64,000 bases of DNA, taken from an uncultured Alphaproteobacteria bacterium. Lineage in GTDB: Bacteria > Pseudomonadota > Alphaproteobacteria > RF32 > CAG-239. This document shows, in pieces, positions 1 through 7,647 of this stretch. The position numbers were made by a program, and so were the translations under genes. Position 1 is the stretch's first letter; the number at the start of each line of letters is the position of its first letter. The DNA is taken from contig CAKQMH010000006.1 in assembly GCA_934254915.1 (NCBI GenBank), positions 1-64,000 on the forward strand, in the 5' to 3' direction. The notes under the pieces are model-generated. The model had not been told where the DNA came from and searched no databases. It saw only the letters and a list, made by a program, of their open reading frames with translations.

Positions 1-353
1 GAGTTGCACAGGCGCTCATTGGCTATGCCAACCGGCGTTCTTTCGCCCGCCTTTCGCTGGTAGTCGAACCCTTTTCTTCAGGGTTCAAATCCCGCTCTCC
101 ACAGATTTAAACCACAAAACCCGCCGCAAGGGCAGGTTTCGTGTTTTAATGGCGGATAGACAGGGATTACTCAGCGCTAAAGCTTGAGTTGCACAGGCGC
201 TCATTGGCTATGCCAACCGGCGTTCTTTCGCCCGCCTTTCGCTGGTAGTCGAACCCTTTTCTCCAGGGTTCAAATCCCGCCCTCCACAGATTTAAACCAC
301 AAAACCTGCCACAAGGGCAGGTTTCGTGTTTTAATGGCGGATAGACAGGGATT
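1..353. repeat. 168-base direct duplication with tRNA-like tails
   Basis: Bases 1-168 recur at 186-353 with a period of 185 and only a few substitutions. Each unit holds a tRNA-like T-arm (loop TTCAAAT, near 83-89 and 268-274), then a short hairpin of terminator type (about 117-139 and 302-322), then the last bases of a tRNA-Ser on the opposite strand. In the second unit this runs into the intact tRNA-Ser. In the first it breaks off after about 18 bases. The T-stem pairs only three of five positions and no matching 5' acceptor strand is visible upstream, so the plus-strand part looks like tRNA remnants and not working genes. No protein gene is supported in this stretch. Confidence 0.6.
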
Positions 354-425
354 CGAACCCTGGATACCCTTTGGAGGTATACACGATTTCCAATCGTGCG
401 CCTTCGACCACTCGGCCATCTATCC
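335..425 (-). tRNA. tRNA-Ser (anticodon GGA)
   Basis: Read on the minus strand from 425, the sequence folds as a class II tRNA. The seven-base acceptor GGATAGA pairs with TCTATCC, the anticodon stem CACGA/TCGTG encloses the loop TTGGAAA (anticodon GGA, reading UCC/UCU), there is a long variable arm, and the T-arm is CAGGG-TTCGAAT-CCCTG. The discriminator is G and CCA is encoded in the DNA (335-337). A copy of its 3' end lies 185 bases further left. Confidence 0.95.
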
Positions 426-493
426 ATTATCTTAGGTTCATAATGTGCCAAACTTAGCTTAAGAAAAATATTTTTGCAACAACTTTTTGCAAA

Positions 494-523
494 AAATAAA
501 GGCTCAATTTTGAGCCTTTATTT
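494..523 (-). terminator. Rho-independent terminator after the nitronate monooxygenase gene
   Basis: A perfect 13-bp stem (494-506 with 511-523) closes a four-base loop. On the minus strand it is followed by a run of T. It lies 15 bases beyond the stop of the 538-1926 gene. Confidence 0.85.
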
Positions 524-537
524 CGAGAAACGAACAA

Positions 538-1926
538 TTATTCACCTTTTTTGATTTTATCGATTAATTCGCGCACCGACGGTACACCGTTACGATACAG
601 CGGATCGGTTGCAAAACGATAAACCTGATGTCCGGCAAACAGCAAATTGTCTTTAATATTGCCGTTGTGGCTGACATCATACAAAGTTTTATGAATACAA
701 TATGAACGTGGATCGGGCAAACGTCCTGAATGCCCTTTGGCTTGTGACCATGATGAAAATTGACACTGTGACAAACAGCCGACGCAGTTTTTCCGATCTT
801 CTTTCATCTGTTTCCATTCGTCCGGAGTTAAAAATACTACGGTTTCATCAGGCGTTTCTTTGATTTCCGTATATCCGGAATTAATCTGATTAACTGCCTT
901 TTCCGCATCTTCGGGTTTAATGAAAATCATTTTGGTTTCATTAATGTTCAGCGGGTGCGAGAAAGTGTCATTGGGTTCGGTTCTGAATTCGACTTCGCCT
1001 TGTTTGCGCCGCATCAGATTTTCCAAAAAGGTATTTTTAATTGCCGATGAGAAAAATCCGGTCGGGCTGAATTTTTGTAAAATTACATCGCCTTTTTTCA
1101 GCTGCAGCATCAAACGTTTCCATGCGTCACTGACAGGACTTTCTTTGGTGATCATCGGGCGGGTGCCGAATTGGAAGGCAATTTTGCCGATTTCGGGATT
1201 GTCGATGTAGTCTTCCCATTCGCTAAGCGACCAAATGCCGCCGGCCAAAATAATCGGGCGATCGCTCAATCCCAATTCATTCATAACTTTGCGCAGTTCT
1301 ACAACACGCATATATGGTGTTTGCGGCTTGGTCGGATCTTCGGCGTTTGACAAACCGTTATGTCCGCCGGCCAGCCATGGGTCTTCATAAACCACGCCGC
1401 CCAAAAACTCGACAAACTTGTTATAGGCTCTTTTCCACAAAACCTGAAAAGCGCGTGCCGAAGACACAATCGGGTAATAATAAACGCCGAATTTAGATGC
1501 CAATTCGCCCAAATGATACGGCAGTCCCGCTCCGCAGGTAACACCATGGATTAAACCTTTGGCTCTTTCCAGAACTCCGGTCAAGATTTGTTCCGAACCG
1601 GCTAATTCCCAAAGCATATTCATATGAATACGACCATTGCCGCCGGAAATTTCATGTGCAATTTGCGCTTGAGCCACTCCGCCTTTGATTGATTGTTCAA
1701 CCATTTCATTGTGGCGTTCTTTGCGGTCTTTGTTAAAATATTTTTCCAAGATAACATTGCCAAGCTTATCGTAATAATCAGGGCTGACACCGGAAAATGT
1801 ACCGACACAGTTTTCGTGCGCCCATGCGCCGCTGCTGCGTCCATCGCTGGCATTAATGCCTTTACCGCCTTCAATCAGCGGATAGACTTCTTTGCCGGAA
1901 ATCATAATCGGGTTTAATTTTTTCAA
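538..1926 (-). CDS. nitronate monooxygenase-like flavoprotein (NPD family)
   Basis: The 462-residue product matches the 2-nitropropane dioxygenase/nitronate monooxygenase family, FMN-dependent TIM-barrel enzymes that oxidise alkyl nitronates. Family-like segments are NPIMISGKEVYPLIEGGKG at the N-terminus, GVTCGAGLPYH, GGVVYEDPWLAGGHNG, RPIILAGGIWS and AFQFGTRPM, the last two fitting the phosphate-binding end of the barrel. A Cys-rich stretch (NCVGCLSQC) near residue 390 lies in a C-terminal extension and could bind a metal. The first codon is TTG. It is preferred to the in-frame ATG seven codons later because AAGGA precedes the TTG at a good distance and nothing similar precedes the ATG. The gene is monocistronic with its own terminator. 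The physiological substrate cannot be read from the sequence. Confidence 0.8.
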   Translation of the reverse strand: MKKLNPIMISGKEVYPLIEGGKGINASDGRSSGAWAHENCVGTFSGVSPDYYDKLGNVILEKYFNKDRKERHNEMVEQSIKGGVAQAQIAHEISGGNGRIHMNMLWELAGSEQILTGVLERAKGLIHGVTCGAGLPYHLGELASKFGVYYYPIVSSARAFQVLWKRAYNKFVEFLGGVVYEDPWLAGGHNGLSNAEDPTKPQTPYMRVVELRKVMNELGLSDRPIILAGGIWSLSEWEDYIDNPEIGKIAFQFGTRPMITKESPVSDAWKRLMLQLKKGDVILQKFSPTGFFSSAIKNTFLENLMRRKQGEVEFRTEPNDTFSHPLNINETKMIFIKPEDAEKAVNQINSGYTEIKETPDETVVFLTPDEWKQMKEDRKNCVGCLSQCQFSSWSQAKGHSGRLPDPRSYCIHKTLYDVSHNGNIKDNLLFAGHQVYRFATDPLYRNGVPSVRELIDKIKKGE

Positions 1927-1974
1927 TATTCGTGTCCTTAAAATTTAGGTTAACCGCTTATTTTTATAACAATA

Positions 1975-3453
1975 TTACGGTGCCAAATCAAGCAGATTCT
2001 TAGGGATATCATTAACTGAAACCAAAGCGATAATCGTGCATATCAGGGCATAAACCTGCAACATATCGATAATTGTTTTATTTTGCAGCAGCGGAACATC
2101 TTGCTCAAACTTGTGGAAAAGTTGGTGGATGCCCAACAAGGCTAAAGTCGTGATAATCGCCTGCACCCCTAATCCGATTTCTTTTATGGCGTCGGCAAAC
2201 GGCTGCAGCATTTTGAACAAAAAGGCAAAAAACAACATATACAGCGCCATAATACCCCAACCCAATTGTTGCATTTTATTATTTCGCGCCAGTTTTTCTT
2301 TTTTGTTTTGTTCGTTCTTTTCCGTCGAAAGCTCGCTGACTTCAATCCCGCGGATTTTTTCCGGTCTGTAAAATTTACTGCGGATATGGTTCATATCGGC
2401 ATAAAATTTTTCTTCGCTCATGCATAAGCCGCAGCCTTTAGTCGTAAAATACACATGGTTATGATTTTTTTTGCATTGCTTAAGGTTGTGCATCAGTTTC
2501 CATAGATGTTCCTGCCATTCATAAGCGCTCGGGCGCTCGCTTCCCTTGGTAAACGCGCGCTCAAACAGCTCCAGTGTTTCTTTGGAGAAGTATTCGTGAA
2601 TACTGTACGGGTGCGGGGCTTGATAGCTGTCCGGCCACAAACCGTATGCATAATGATATTTTTCAATTCGGTTTTGGATGGTCAGCATTTCACCGTCATT
2701 TTTGCGCGGGACGCCGGAAAAAGGGTGAATGCCGTTGTTCAGCAGGCGGAAAATAATTACTGCTAAAGCAAACTTATCCTGCTCTTCGCCCATTTCTTCG
2801 CACGATTGATTCATCCCTTCAGGATAGATGTATTCTTCACTGACAAATTCTGCCGGATAACGCGTGTTTTCACCTTTAATGGAAAATCCGTCGCAATCCA
2901 CCATGGCAACCAACATATTGTCTTTATAGACCGACACATTGGATGGCTTAAGGTCAACGATATAGTGTCCGCATTTGTGTAGGGATGTTATCATTGACGC
3001 CACATTATAGGCCGCAAAAATCCGGTAGGCGTATTTTTCGGACAATTTCAGTTTTTGGCGAATGGCTTTCTGCATCAAATGGTCAAGCGAAACCGCCGCT
3101 TCCATATTTATCAGCGGCATCATATAGCCGACGCAAAAACCTTGCTCATCTTCCAAAATAGCTTCCGGCCACGCAATTTGCGTATATTGAACACCGTCGT
3201 TTTCAACCGGAGCAAAATTAGGCTTATTGAGCAGCATAGCCTCAAGTTTTTGCCGGTTGGTTTTACTCTTTTTGCGATTATGAAAAATTTTGGCCACATA
3301 ACCGGGCTTTTTTTCCACCAAATAAATTTTGCCGGATGCGCCGCCTTTGTTTATCATTTGCCCGAGCGTAATTTTGCCGTATGAGCTGTCGGCGTAAATT
3401 GCATTAAAAGTTTGCTGTTCGTTTTCGCTTTCAATCATTGTATCATTGCCCAT
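1975..3453 (-). CDS. membrane-anchored Ser/Thr protein kinase of a TerY-type triad
   Basis: The 492-residue protein begins with a eukaryotic-type kinase domain: glycine loop NKGGASGKIYLV (about 35-46), ATP-binding lysine in VAKIF, catalytic loop VDLKPSNV (about 167-174) and metal-binding DCDGF in place of DFG. The HRD arginine is not conserved (HYIVDLKPSN). A short Cys-containing segment (GCGLC) follows near residue 340. The C-terminus has three hydrophobic segments (about 398-418, 427-448, 464-480) that would hold it in the inner membrane. Its start overlaps the end of the phosphatase gene. A second ATG at 3438 gives a tight ATGA overlap with the phosphatase stop and may be the real start. 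Kinase, phosphatase and VWA protein in one operon form the TerY-P signalling module known from comparative genomics. The targets are unknown. Confidence 0.85.
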   Translation of the reverse strand: MGNDTMIESENEQQTFNAIYADSSYGKITLGQMINKGGASGKIYLVEKKPGYVAKIFHNRKKSKTNRQKLEAMLLNKPNFAPVENDGVQYTQIAWPEAILEDEQGFCVGYMMPLINMEAAVSLDHLMQKAIRQKLKLSEKYAYRIFAAYNVASMITSLHKCGHYIVDLKPSNVSVYKDNMLVAMVDCDGFSIKGENTRYPAEFVSEEYIYPEGMNQSCEEMGEEQDKFALAVIIFRLLNNGIHPFSGVPRKNDGEMLTIQNRIEKYHYAYGLWPDSYQAPHPYSIHEYFSKETLELFERAFTKGSERPSAYEWQEHLWKLMHNLKQCKKNHNHVYFTTKGCGLCMSEEKFYADMNHIRSKFYRPEKIRGIEVSELSTEKNEQNKKEKLARNNKMQQLGWGIMALYMLFFAFLFKMLQPFADAIKEIGLGVQAIITTLALLGIHQLFHKFEQDVPLLQNKTIIDMLQVYALICTIIALVSVNDIPKNLLDLAP

Positions 3454-4184
3454 ACCAAAGTTTTATCATCGGGATTAAGTTTTTGTGCCTTAGGCATATT
3501 TAAGGTATTGGTTAAGGCTCTGGTGGCCTTGTTTTTGACTTTTTCGTCTTTTAAAAAACTGTTTATCGGCAAAATAAAGTTTTTTTCAATATCCTGATAA
3601 TCGCGCGTAAACGAAAAGTTGGTTAACCCGTCGCTCATCAAGAAAATCGAGCTTGCACTTTCAAAATTGGTAAAGCGTAAATTTTCAGCCCAGGCCATTT
3701 GGGTGAAGAAAAAAGTTTCACAGCTGAAATTACCGTTTTCGGGGCGGGAGGCAATAAATTTATGGCCTTCATCATCTTGCAATGCAATTGCCGCACCGTC
3801 GCCGATATGAAAAAATATTCCGCGGTTTTGATGATAAACCATTCCCACTATTGTGGCGGCAAAATCGGCCAGCCCAGCTTCATTTTTGCCTTTGTTCAAG
3901 CGGTGGCGCATTAGTTTTTGTCTGGTTACGGCAATTGCGCGGCTGATATTGTTTTCAATATCCTTAAACGATGAGTTTTTTAATAAGTCGCAGAGTGTTG
4001 TGCATACGGTTTTAGCTCCGATTTTGCCATATTTAGCCGAACCGGCGCCGTCAGAAACAATCGCTACCAAATTTTTGCCGTGAGCATGCCCAAAACAATC
4101 CTGACACGGCAAATCTTTATGCCGATGCATAGCTCCGGTTACGCTCGCTGCAACAATGCGGATATTTGGCTTATTTGTCTTCAT
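3435..4184 (-). CDS. PP2C-type protein phosphatase of a TerY-type triad
   Basis: A 249-residue PP2C-like serine/threonine phosphatase without signal peptide or membrane segments. Metal-binding motifs of the family are visible: CQDCFGHAHG near the N-terminus, VSDGAGSAKYGKIGA (about residues 46-60), FHIGDGAAI in the middle and LMSDGLTNF towards the end. The chosen ATG is at 4184, preceded by GAGTGGG and overlapping the VWA gene by 14 bases. The longer reading to 4220 adds residues with no family similarity. It lies between VWA and kinase genes with overlaps on both sides, so the three proteins are translationally coupled. It presumably removes the phosphates added by the neighbouring kinase (inference from context). 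Confidence 0.88.
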   Translation of the reverse strand: MKTNKPNIRIVAASVTGAMHRHKDLPCQDCFGHAHGKNLVAIVSDGAGSAKYGKIGAKTVCTTLCDLLKNSSFKDIENNISRAIAVTRQKLMRHRLNKGKNEAGLADFAATIVGMVYHQNRGIFFHIGDGAAIALQDDEGHKFIASRPENGNFSCETFFFTQMAWAENLRFTNFESASSIFLMSDGLTNFSFTRDYQDIEKNFILPINSFLKDEKVKNKATRALTNTLNMPKAQKLNPDDKTLVWAMIQ

Positions 4185-4860
4185 CCCACTCGCCGGTATC
4201 TTCCAAAAGGTCGGGAACATTGGGTGCAGCTTTGGAAATACACGAAACGCTGCGGCTCAGCCACAGGAAAAACTCCGTGAACTTCAGGCCGGTCAGACGC
4301 TTGGGCGAGATAGTCGAAAAACGTGCCAGTTTTTCCAAATTTGCTCCCTGAGTACCGACGGCATGAATAACAACTTTTTTGTTATCTTGGGCATAACGGC
4401 ATTTTTCAGCCACCATTTCCCAGTCATAATCTGTCGGTTCTCCGTCGCTGATGAGGAAAATCCACGGCCGCTTAGAGGTAATGCCGCAGCTGTCATAAAG
4501 GCATTTTTGTTCTTCAATTTTTTTCAGCGCCAAATCCATGGCTTTGCCTAAGGGCGTTAGGCCGCCGGCTTCCATGGTCGGGGCTTGAAAATTCATGGCA
4601 TCAATCCAATCGGAGGATATTACGGCTTCATCTTTGCCGAAAGCTTTAATAATCAGTAATTGCACCCGCGAACTGGCGTCAATATCTTCCTTAAGCTCTT
4701 TTTCCAAGGCTTTCAGTCCGGCATTGAGTTGTTTAATCGGTTCGCCGCGCATAGAACCCGAACAGTCCAAAACCAACACGCATGGTGTTCGCTCATTGGC
4801 ATTATCGGCAAATTCCACATAAGGAATCATTTCATTTTCAATATCTTTGTCAGCAATCAT
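4171..4860 (-). CDS. TerY-like von Willebrand factor A domain protein
   Basis: A 229-residue single-domain VWA protein. The metal ion-dependent adhesion site is intact: DCSGSM (about 32-37), a threonine in GGLTPLG, and SDGEPTD (about 136-142). The N-terminal sequence MIPYVEFADNANERTPCVLV and the later FFLWLSRSVS near the C-terminus are typical of the TerY branch. It is the first gene of the VWA-PP2C-kinase operon, with AGAGG before the ATG. Such VWA proteins are thought to act as scaffolds that bring kinase and phosphatase to a partner. No tellurium-resistance genes (terB, terC, terD) are seen nearby. Confidence 0.88.
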   Translation of the reverse strand: MIADKDIENEMIPYVEFADNANERTPCVLVLDCSGSMRGEPIKQLNAGLKALEKELKEDIDASSRVQLLIIKAFGKDEAVISSDWIDAMNFQAPTMEAGGLTPLGKAMDLALKKIEEQKCLYDSCGITSKRPWIFLISDGEPTDYDWEMVAEKCRYAQDNKKVVIHAVGTQGANLEKLARFSTISPKRLTGLKFTEFFLWLSRSVSCISKAAPNVPDLLEDTGEWDEDK

Positions 4861-4886
4861 TGCAACCTCTTAACAAACATAAAAAA

Positions 4887-5009
4887 TCAGCGTCGCGGAT
4901 AAGTGTGCGGGTAGCCGCTGTCAGGGTAAGGCGAGGGGGATGAAAACCGTCCGCAGGCGCTTAGCCCCAAGATTCCCAACAATCCGATTATCAGAAAAAA
5001 CTTTTTCAT
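4887..5009 (-). CDS. very small lipoprotein, 40 residues
   Basis: Bases 5009-4887 encode a 40-residue product. It starts MKKFFLIIGLLGILGLSACG, a complete lipoprotein signal with lipobox LSAC. The mature part is about 22 residues, rich in Pro, Ser and Tyr, and ends PRR. AAGGA lies at a proper distance before the ATG. The size and the Cys-Gly-Arg start of the mature peptide resemble the small LptM-type lipoproteins of Proteobacteria, but the conserved Pro-Leu tail of LptM is not evident. It lies just upstream of the VWA gene on the same strand and could be co-transcribed with it. Confidence 0.7.
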   Translation of the reverse strand: MKKFFLIIGLLGILGLSACGRFSSPSPYPDSGYPHTYPRR

Positions 5010-5093
5010 ATACCATTCCTTTACTTGTTTAGTCTTATATTATAACTATATCCTGACAAGGGTTAAGTAAAATTTAAGTTATACAGAGGGAAG

Positions 5094-5642
5094 ATGTTAA
5101 AAAAATATATTGCGTTGCTTTTGGGGCTTTTCTGTTTTGTCGGTTTTGCTCAGGCCAAAGGGCTTAATATTTTTGCTTATCCCCGAACTGCTCCGCAAAC
5201 CCCGATTTACAATTCGTATGGCAAAGAAGTAAAAATCAGTGATTTTGCCGGAGATTTTCTTTTAATAAATTTTTGGTCGCGCCATTGTATTCCGTGTATT
5301 AAAGAACTTGGAAAGCTCAACACGTTTTCGTTGCAAACCCGTGATTCGGGCATCAAAACCATTATTGTTTCGCGGGCTGATGAATGGGTTAGTGTTGACG
5401 AACAGCAAAAATTTCTTGCTAAATTCAAGGCGCAGGATTTAGATTTCTATCTTGATAAAAAAGGCAAATTGACTGAGGATTTCGGCATTTTTTCTTCGCC
5501 GCACACCGTTATTGTTAATAAGAAAGGCGAGGAAATCGGGCGAATTCGCGGTTCGGCCGATTGGGATGATGAAGATGTTATTGCCTACATTTACAAAATC
5601 AAGGCGCAATATGGTGAAGGAAACAACTCGCAAGATGACTAA
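5094..5642 (+). CDS. periplasmic TlpA-like thioredoxin
   Basis: A 182-residue exported protein with a signal peptide (residues 1-21, ending FAQA) and a TlpA/ResA-like thioredoxin fold. The active site CIPC is in LINFWSRHCIPCIKEL (about 60-75) and the cis-proline is in SSPHTVIV. Proteins of this family reduce disulfides in periplasmic partners, for example during cytochrome c maturation. No cytochrome maturation gene is adjacent, so the client is unknown. AGAGGG precedes the ATG. The stop codon overlaps the start of gpt by eight bases. Confidence 0.85.
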   Translation: MLKKYIALLLGLFCFVGFAQAKGLNIFAYPRTAPQTPIYNSYGKEVKISDFAGDFLLINFWSRHCIPCIKELGKLNTFSLQTRDSGIKTIIVSRADEWVSVDEQQKFLAKFKAQDLDFYLDKKGKLTEDFGIFSSPHTVIVNKKGEEIGRIRGSADWDDEDVIAYIYKIKAQYGEGNNSQDD

Positions 5643-6066
5643 ATTTTATATTTCATGGGATGAATTTCACACCGATGTCAAAACGCTTTGTGCCAAGCTG
5701 AAAACCCGTAAGACCTTTAAGCGGATTATTGCCGTTGCCCGCGGCGGATTAATTCCGGCCGGCATTGTTGCTTACGAACTTGATATTCGTCATTGTGAGG
5801 CGGTCAATATGTGCAGTTATGACCATGACAGTCGTCGCGATGATAATGAGGTTAAACTGGATATCGGACTTACTGATGTCGATGCCGACACCCTGTTTAT
5901 TGACGATTTATCTGACAGCGGCCGCACGGTGCAGATTTTGCGGCAGTTGTATCCTCAGGCCTGTTTTGCAACTGTTTATACCAAACCGTCAGGACAAAGC
6001 GCGCCTGATGTCTATGCTCGCGCCTTGCCTGATGAATGGGTGGTTTTCCCGTGGGATGTTGATTAA
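5635..6066 (+). CDS. gpt: xanthine-guanine phosphoribosyltransferase
   Basis: A 143-residue type I phosphoribosyltransferase. The PRPP-binding loop is TLFIDDLSDSGRT (about 86-98). RIIAVARGGLIPAG and MCSYDHDSRRDD also match the Gpt family, whose members make XMP and GMP from xanthine and guanine plus PRPP. The ATG at 5635 gives an N-terminus (MTKFYISWDEF) aligning with MSEKYIVTWDM of the E. coli enzyme; the longer readings upstream do not. It overlaps the thioredoxin gene and ends four bases from the convergent pilT-like gene. It is slightly shorter than the E. coli protein (152 residues), ending at PWDVD. Confidence 0.88.
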   Translation: MTKFYISWDEFHTDVKTLCAKLKTRKTFKRIIAVARGGLIPAGIVAYELDIRHCEAVNMCSYDHDSRRDDNEVKLDIGLTDVDADTLFIDDLSDSGRTVQILRQLYPQACFATVYTKPSGQSAPDVYARALPDEWVVFPWDVD

Positions 6067-6069
6067 TCC

Positions 6070-7032
6070 CTACAAATCAGAAAATAAAGGCATTCCCTGT
6101 GCCATACGAATCATTTGTGTTTCAATCGCTGTTCCCAAATTCAATTTTCCGGCCTTAATGATTCCGCGAACCTGATCGCCTTTGGTTGTGTTAGGATTGG
6201 CAAACAGATAGGTTGCCTGCGGTTTTTTGATGGTGGTTCCCACAATATTTTGGTGCAAAACCGCTAACATTCCGCGTGAGAACAAATCATAAGCCAATTC
6301 TTCCGACATATTAGCCGCCGCGGCATATTTCACGACTGATGTAATGGCATCTGTAACGTTGTTGGCGTGAATGGTGGAGAGTACGAGGTGTCCGGATGTC
6401 GCAGCTCGCAAAACCTCGCTAGCTGTGTCGGGAGTTCTGATCTCGCCCACCAAAATATAGCGCGGGCGTGAACGCAAAGCCGATTTCAGCGAAGCCCCCC
6501 AATCGCCGTTGTGCGGAATAGTTTGTTTGCACAAACCCAAAGAACCGTTTACTGATTTATAAACCCCGTCCAGCGGTTGTTCGGTCGGGTCTTCAATGGT
6601 GTATGCAAATCCACCTTCCTGCAGCAGATATTCGCGTAGTAATGCCGAAACCGATGTGGTTTTACCGGCGCCGGTCGGTCCTGACCACAGGATTAAGCCG
6701 GAAGCCTGTGCCAAACGCAATAAGTAAATTTCCAATTCATGGCTGTATCCAAGAGTGCGAAAAGAAGGGGTTTGTGCCGGCATCTTACGCGCACAATATT
6801 GAATACCGTAAAGCGATTCCGTGCGTTCGACCCGATAAAAAATCTTGTCATAAATTATTGAGTAGCTAGGATTATTATGATCCCAAGAACTTTCCAATAA
6901 CTGGAAGAAAGTGTTAAAATCTTCCGGCTCAAACAGCATTAATCCGCTTCGCGAATTGCGATCGGGGATATATGCTTTTTTTTCGGGAGTAATATAGATA
7001 TCAGAAAATTTTGTTTCTGTAATAGTAGCCAT
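6070..7032 (-). CDS. PilT/DotB-like secretion ATPase of the type IVb pilus operon
   Basis: A 320-residue secretion ATPase of the PilT/VirB11 superfamily. The Walker A motif is GPTGAGKTT (118-126), the Asp box region is YTIEDPTEQP, Walker B is YILVGEIR (about 192-199) and the His box is HLVLSTIHANN. The N-terminal part is short and PilT-like. As the last gene of the operon it would power pilus retraction, matching PilT of R64-type pili and DotB of Dot/Icm systems. GAGG precedes the ATG at a suitable distance. Because the T4SS locus in this window shows no VirB11, this ATPase is a conceivable shared energiser (speculation). Confidence 0.85.
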   Translation of the reverse strand: MATITETKFSDIYITPEKKAYIPDRNSRSGLMLFEPEDFNTFFQLLESSWDHNNPSYSIIYDKIFYRVERTESLYGIQYCARKMPAQTPSFRTLGYSHELEIYLLRLAQASGLILWSGPTGAGKTTSVSALLREYLLQEGGFAYTIEDPTEQPLDGVYKSVNGSLGLCKQTIPHNGDWGASLKSALRSRPRYILVGEIRTPDTASEVLRAATSGHLVLSTIHANNVTDAITSVVKYAAAANMSEELAYDLFSRGMLAVLHQNIVGTTIKKPQATYLFANPNTTKGDQVRGIIKAGKLNLGTAIETQMIRMAQGMPLFSDL

Positions 7033-7049
7033 TTCTCAACCTCATTAAT

Positions 7050-7646
7050 TTATTCAAAATGCCAAATAATGGTATTGTTTGTGCGGCAGCATTTTTTAGT
7101 CGCTTCATTGCTTATCGGCAGTTGGTTGCTGGTGTCATTCCAGCTGAAAGTTTGTTGGTTGGAGTTGTCGCCGATTGTAATGGCGGAAACTCCCATCCAA
7201 AATTGCTCGCTAAATTTAAATGATGCCAATTCCCGACATTGCTGTTTACTCAGGTTTTTATATACAATGTCAAAGTTTCTTGCTCCCGGCATCAACATTT
7301 GTCCTTCAACTCCGTTTCCGACCAAGACTTCCGTAGCAAAAAAGTTGCGCAGTCCTTCCGGCTTTAACATACTTTGCGGGGCAATGCTTTTGTCCTTGAC
7401 AGCTGTGGTGTTCAAGCCCCAATAGTCCGGTCGATTTTGATAGTGTCGGCGTATATTGGCGTTTAACTGTTCAAGCTCCTGTGCGGCGGTGGCTGTGCCG
7501 ATGTCTTGTGTGCTGAAAATAAATACGCTCAATCCCCATACCGCCAATACCGCTAACAAAATTACGGTAATTATTTTATTAGATTTGGCCAGTTCCTGTG
7601 CTTTTAATTTTAATAAGGTTATAACCATTTTGGCTTTTGCTTTCAT
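7050..7646 (-). CDS. PilS-like type IVb major pilin
   Basis: The start at 7646 (ATG with GGGGAG upstream) gives 198 residues. The reading frame continues upstream into pilR, but that extension is not pilin-like. The product has a short Lys-rich leader, one hydrophobic helix (about 22-40, IITVILLAVLAVWGLSVFIF) and a globular domain with PilS-like features, including the late Cys pair CC near the end and an earlier Cys in QQCREL that could form the pilin disulfide. Its position between pilR and pilT matches the R64 order. The leader lacks a plain Gly before the helix, so the usual prepilin peptidase site is not evident. No prepilin peptidase gene is present in the window. Confidence 0.72.
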   Translation of the reverse strand: MKAKAKMVITLLKLKAQELAKSNKIITVILLAVLAVWGLSVFIFSTQDIGTATAAQELEQLNANIRRHYQNRPDYWGLNTTAVKDKSIAPQSMLKPEGLRNFFATEVLVGNGVEGQMLMPGARNFDIVYKNLSKQQCRELASFKFSEQFWMGVSAITIGDNSNQQTFSWNDTSNQLPISNEATKKCCRTNNTIIWHFE

Positions 7647-7647
7647 T

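Noticed and set aside
184..435. Short ORFs on both strands over the first 450 bases
   Set aside because: They run through the tRNA-Ser gene and the tRNA-like duplication, have no ribosome binding sites and give the familiar false peptides of tRNA regions.
5512..5634. Longer N-terminus for gpt
   Set aside because: It overlaps the thioredoxin gene in another frame and has no similarity to the Gpt family. The ATG at 5635 aligns with known N-termini.
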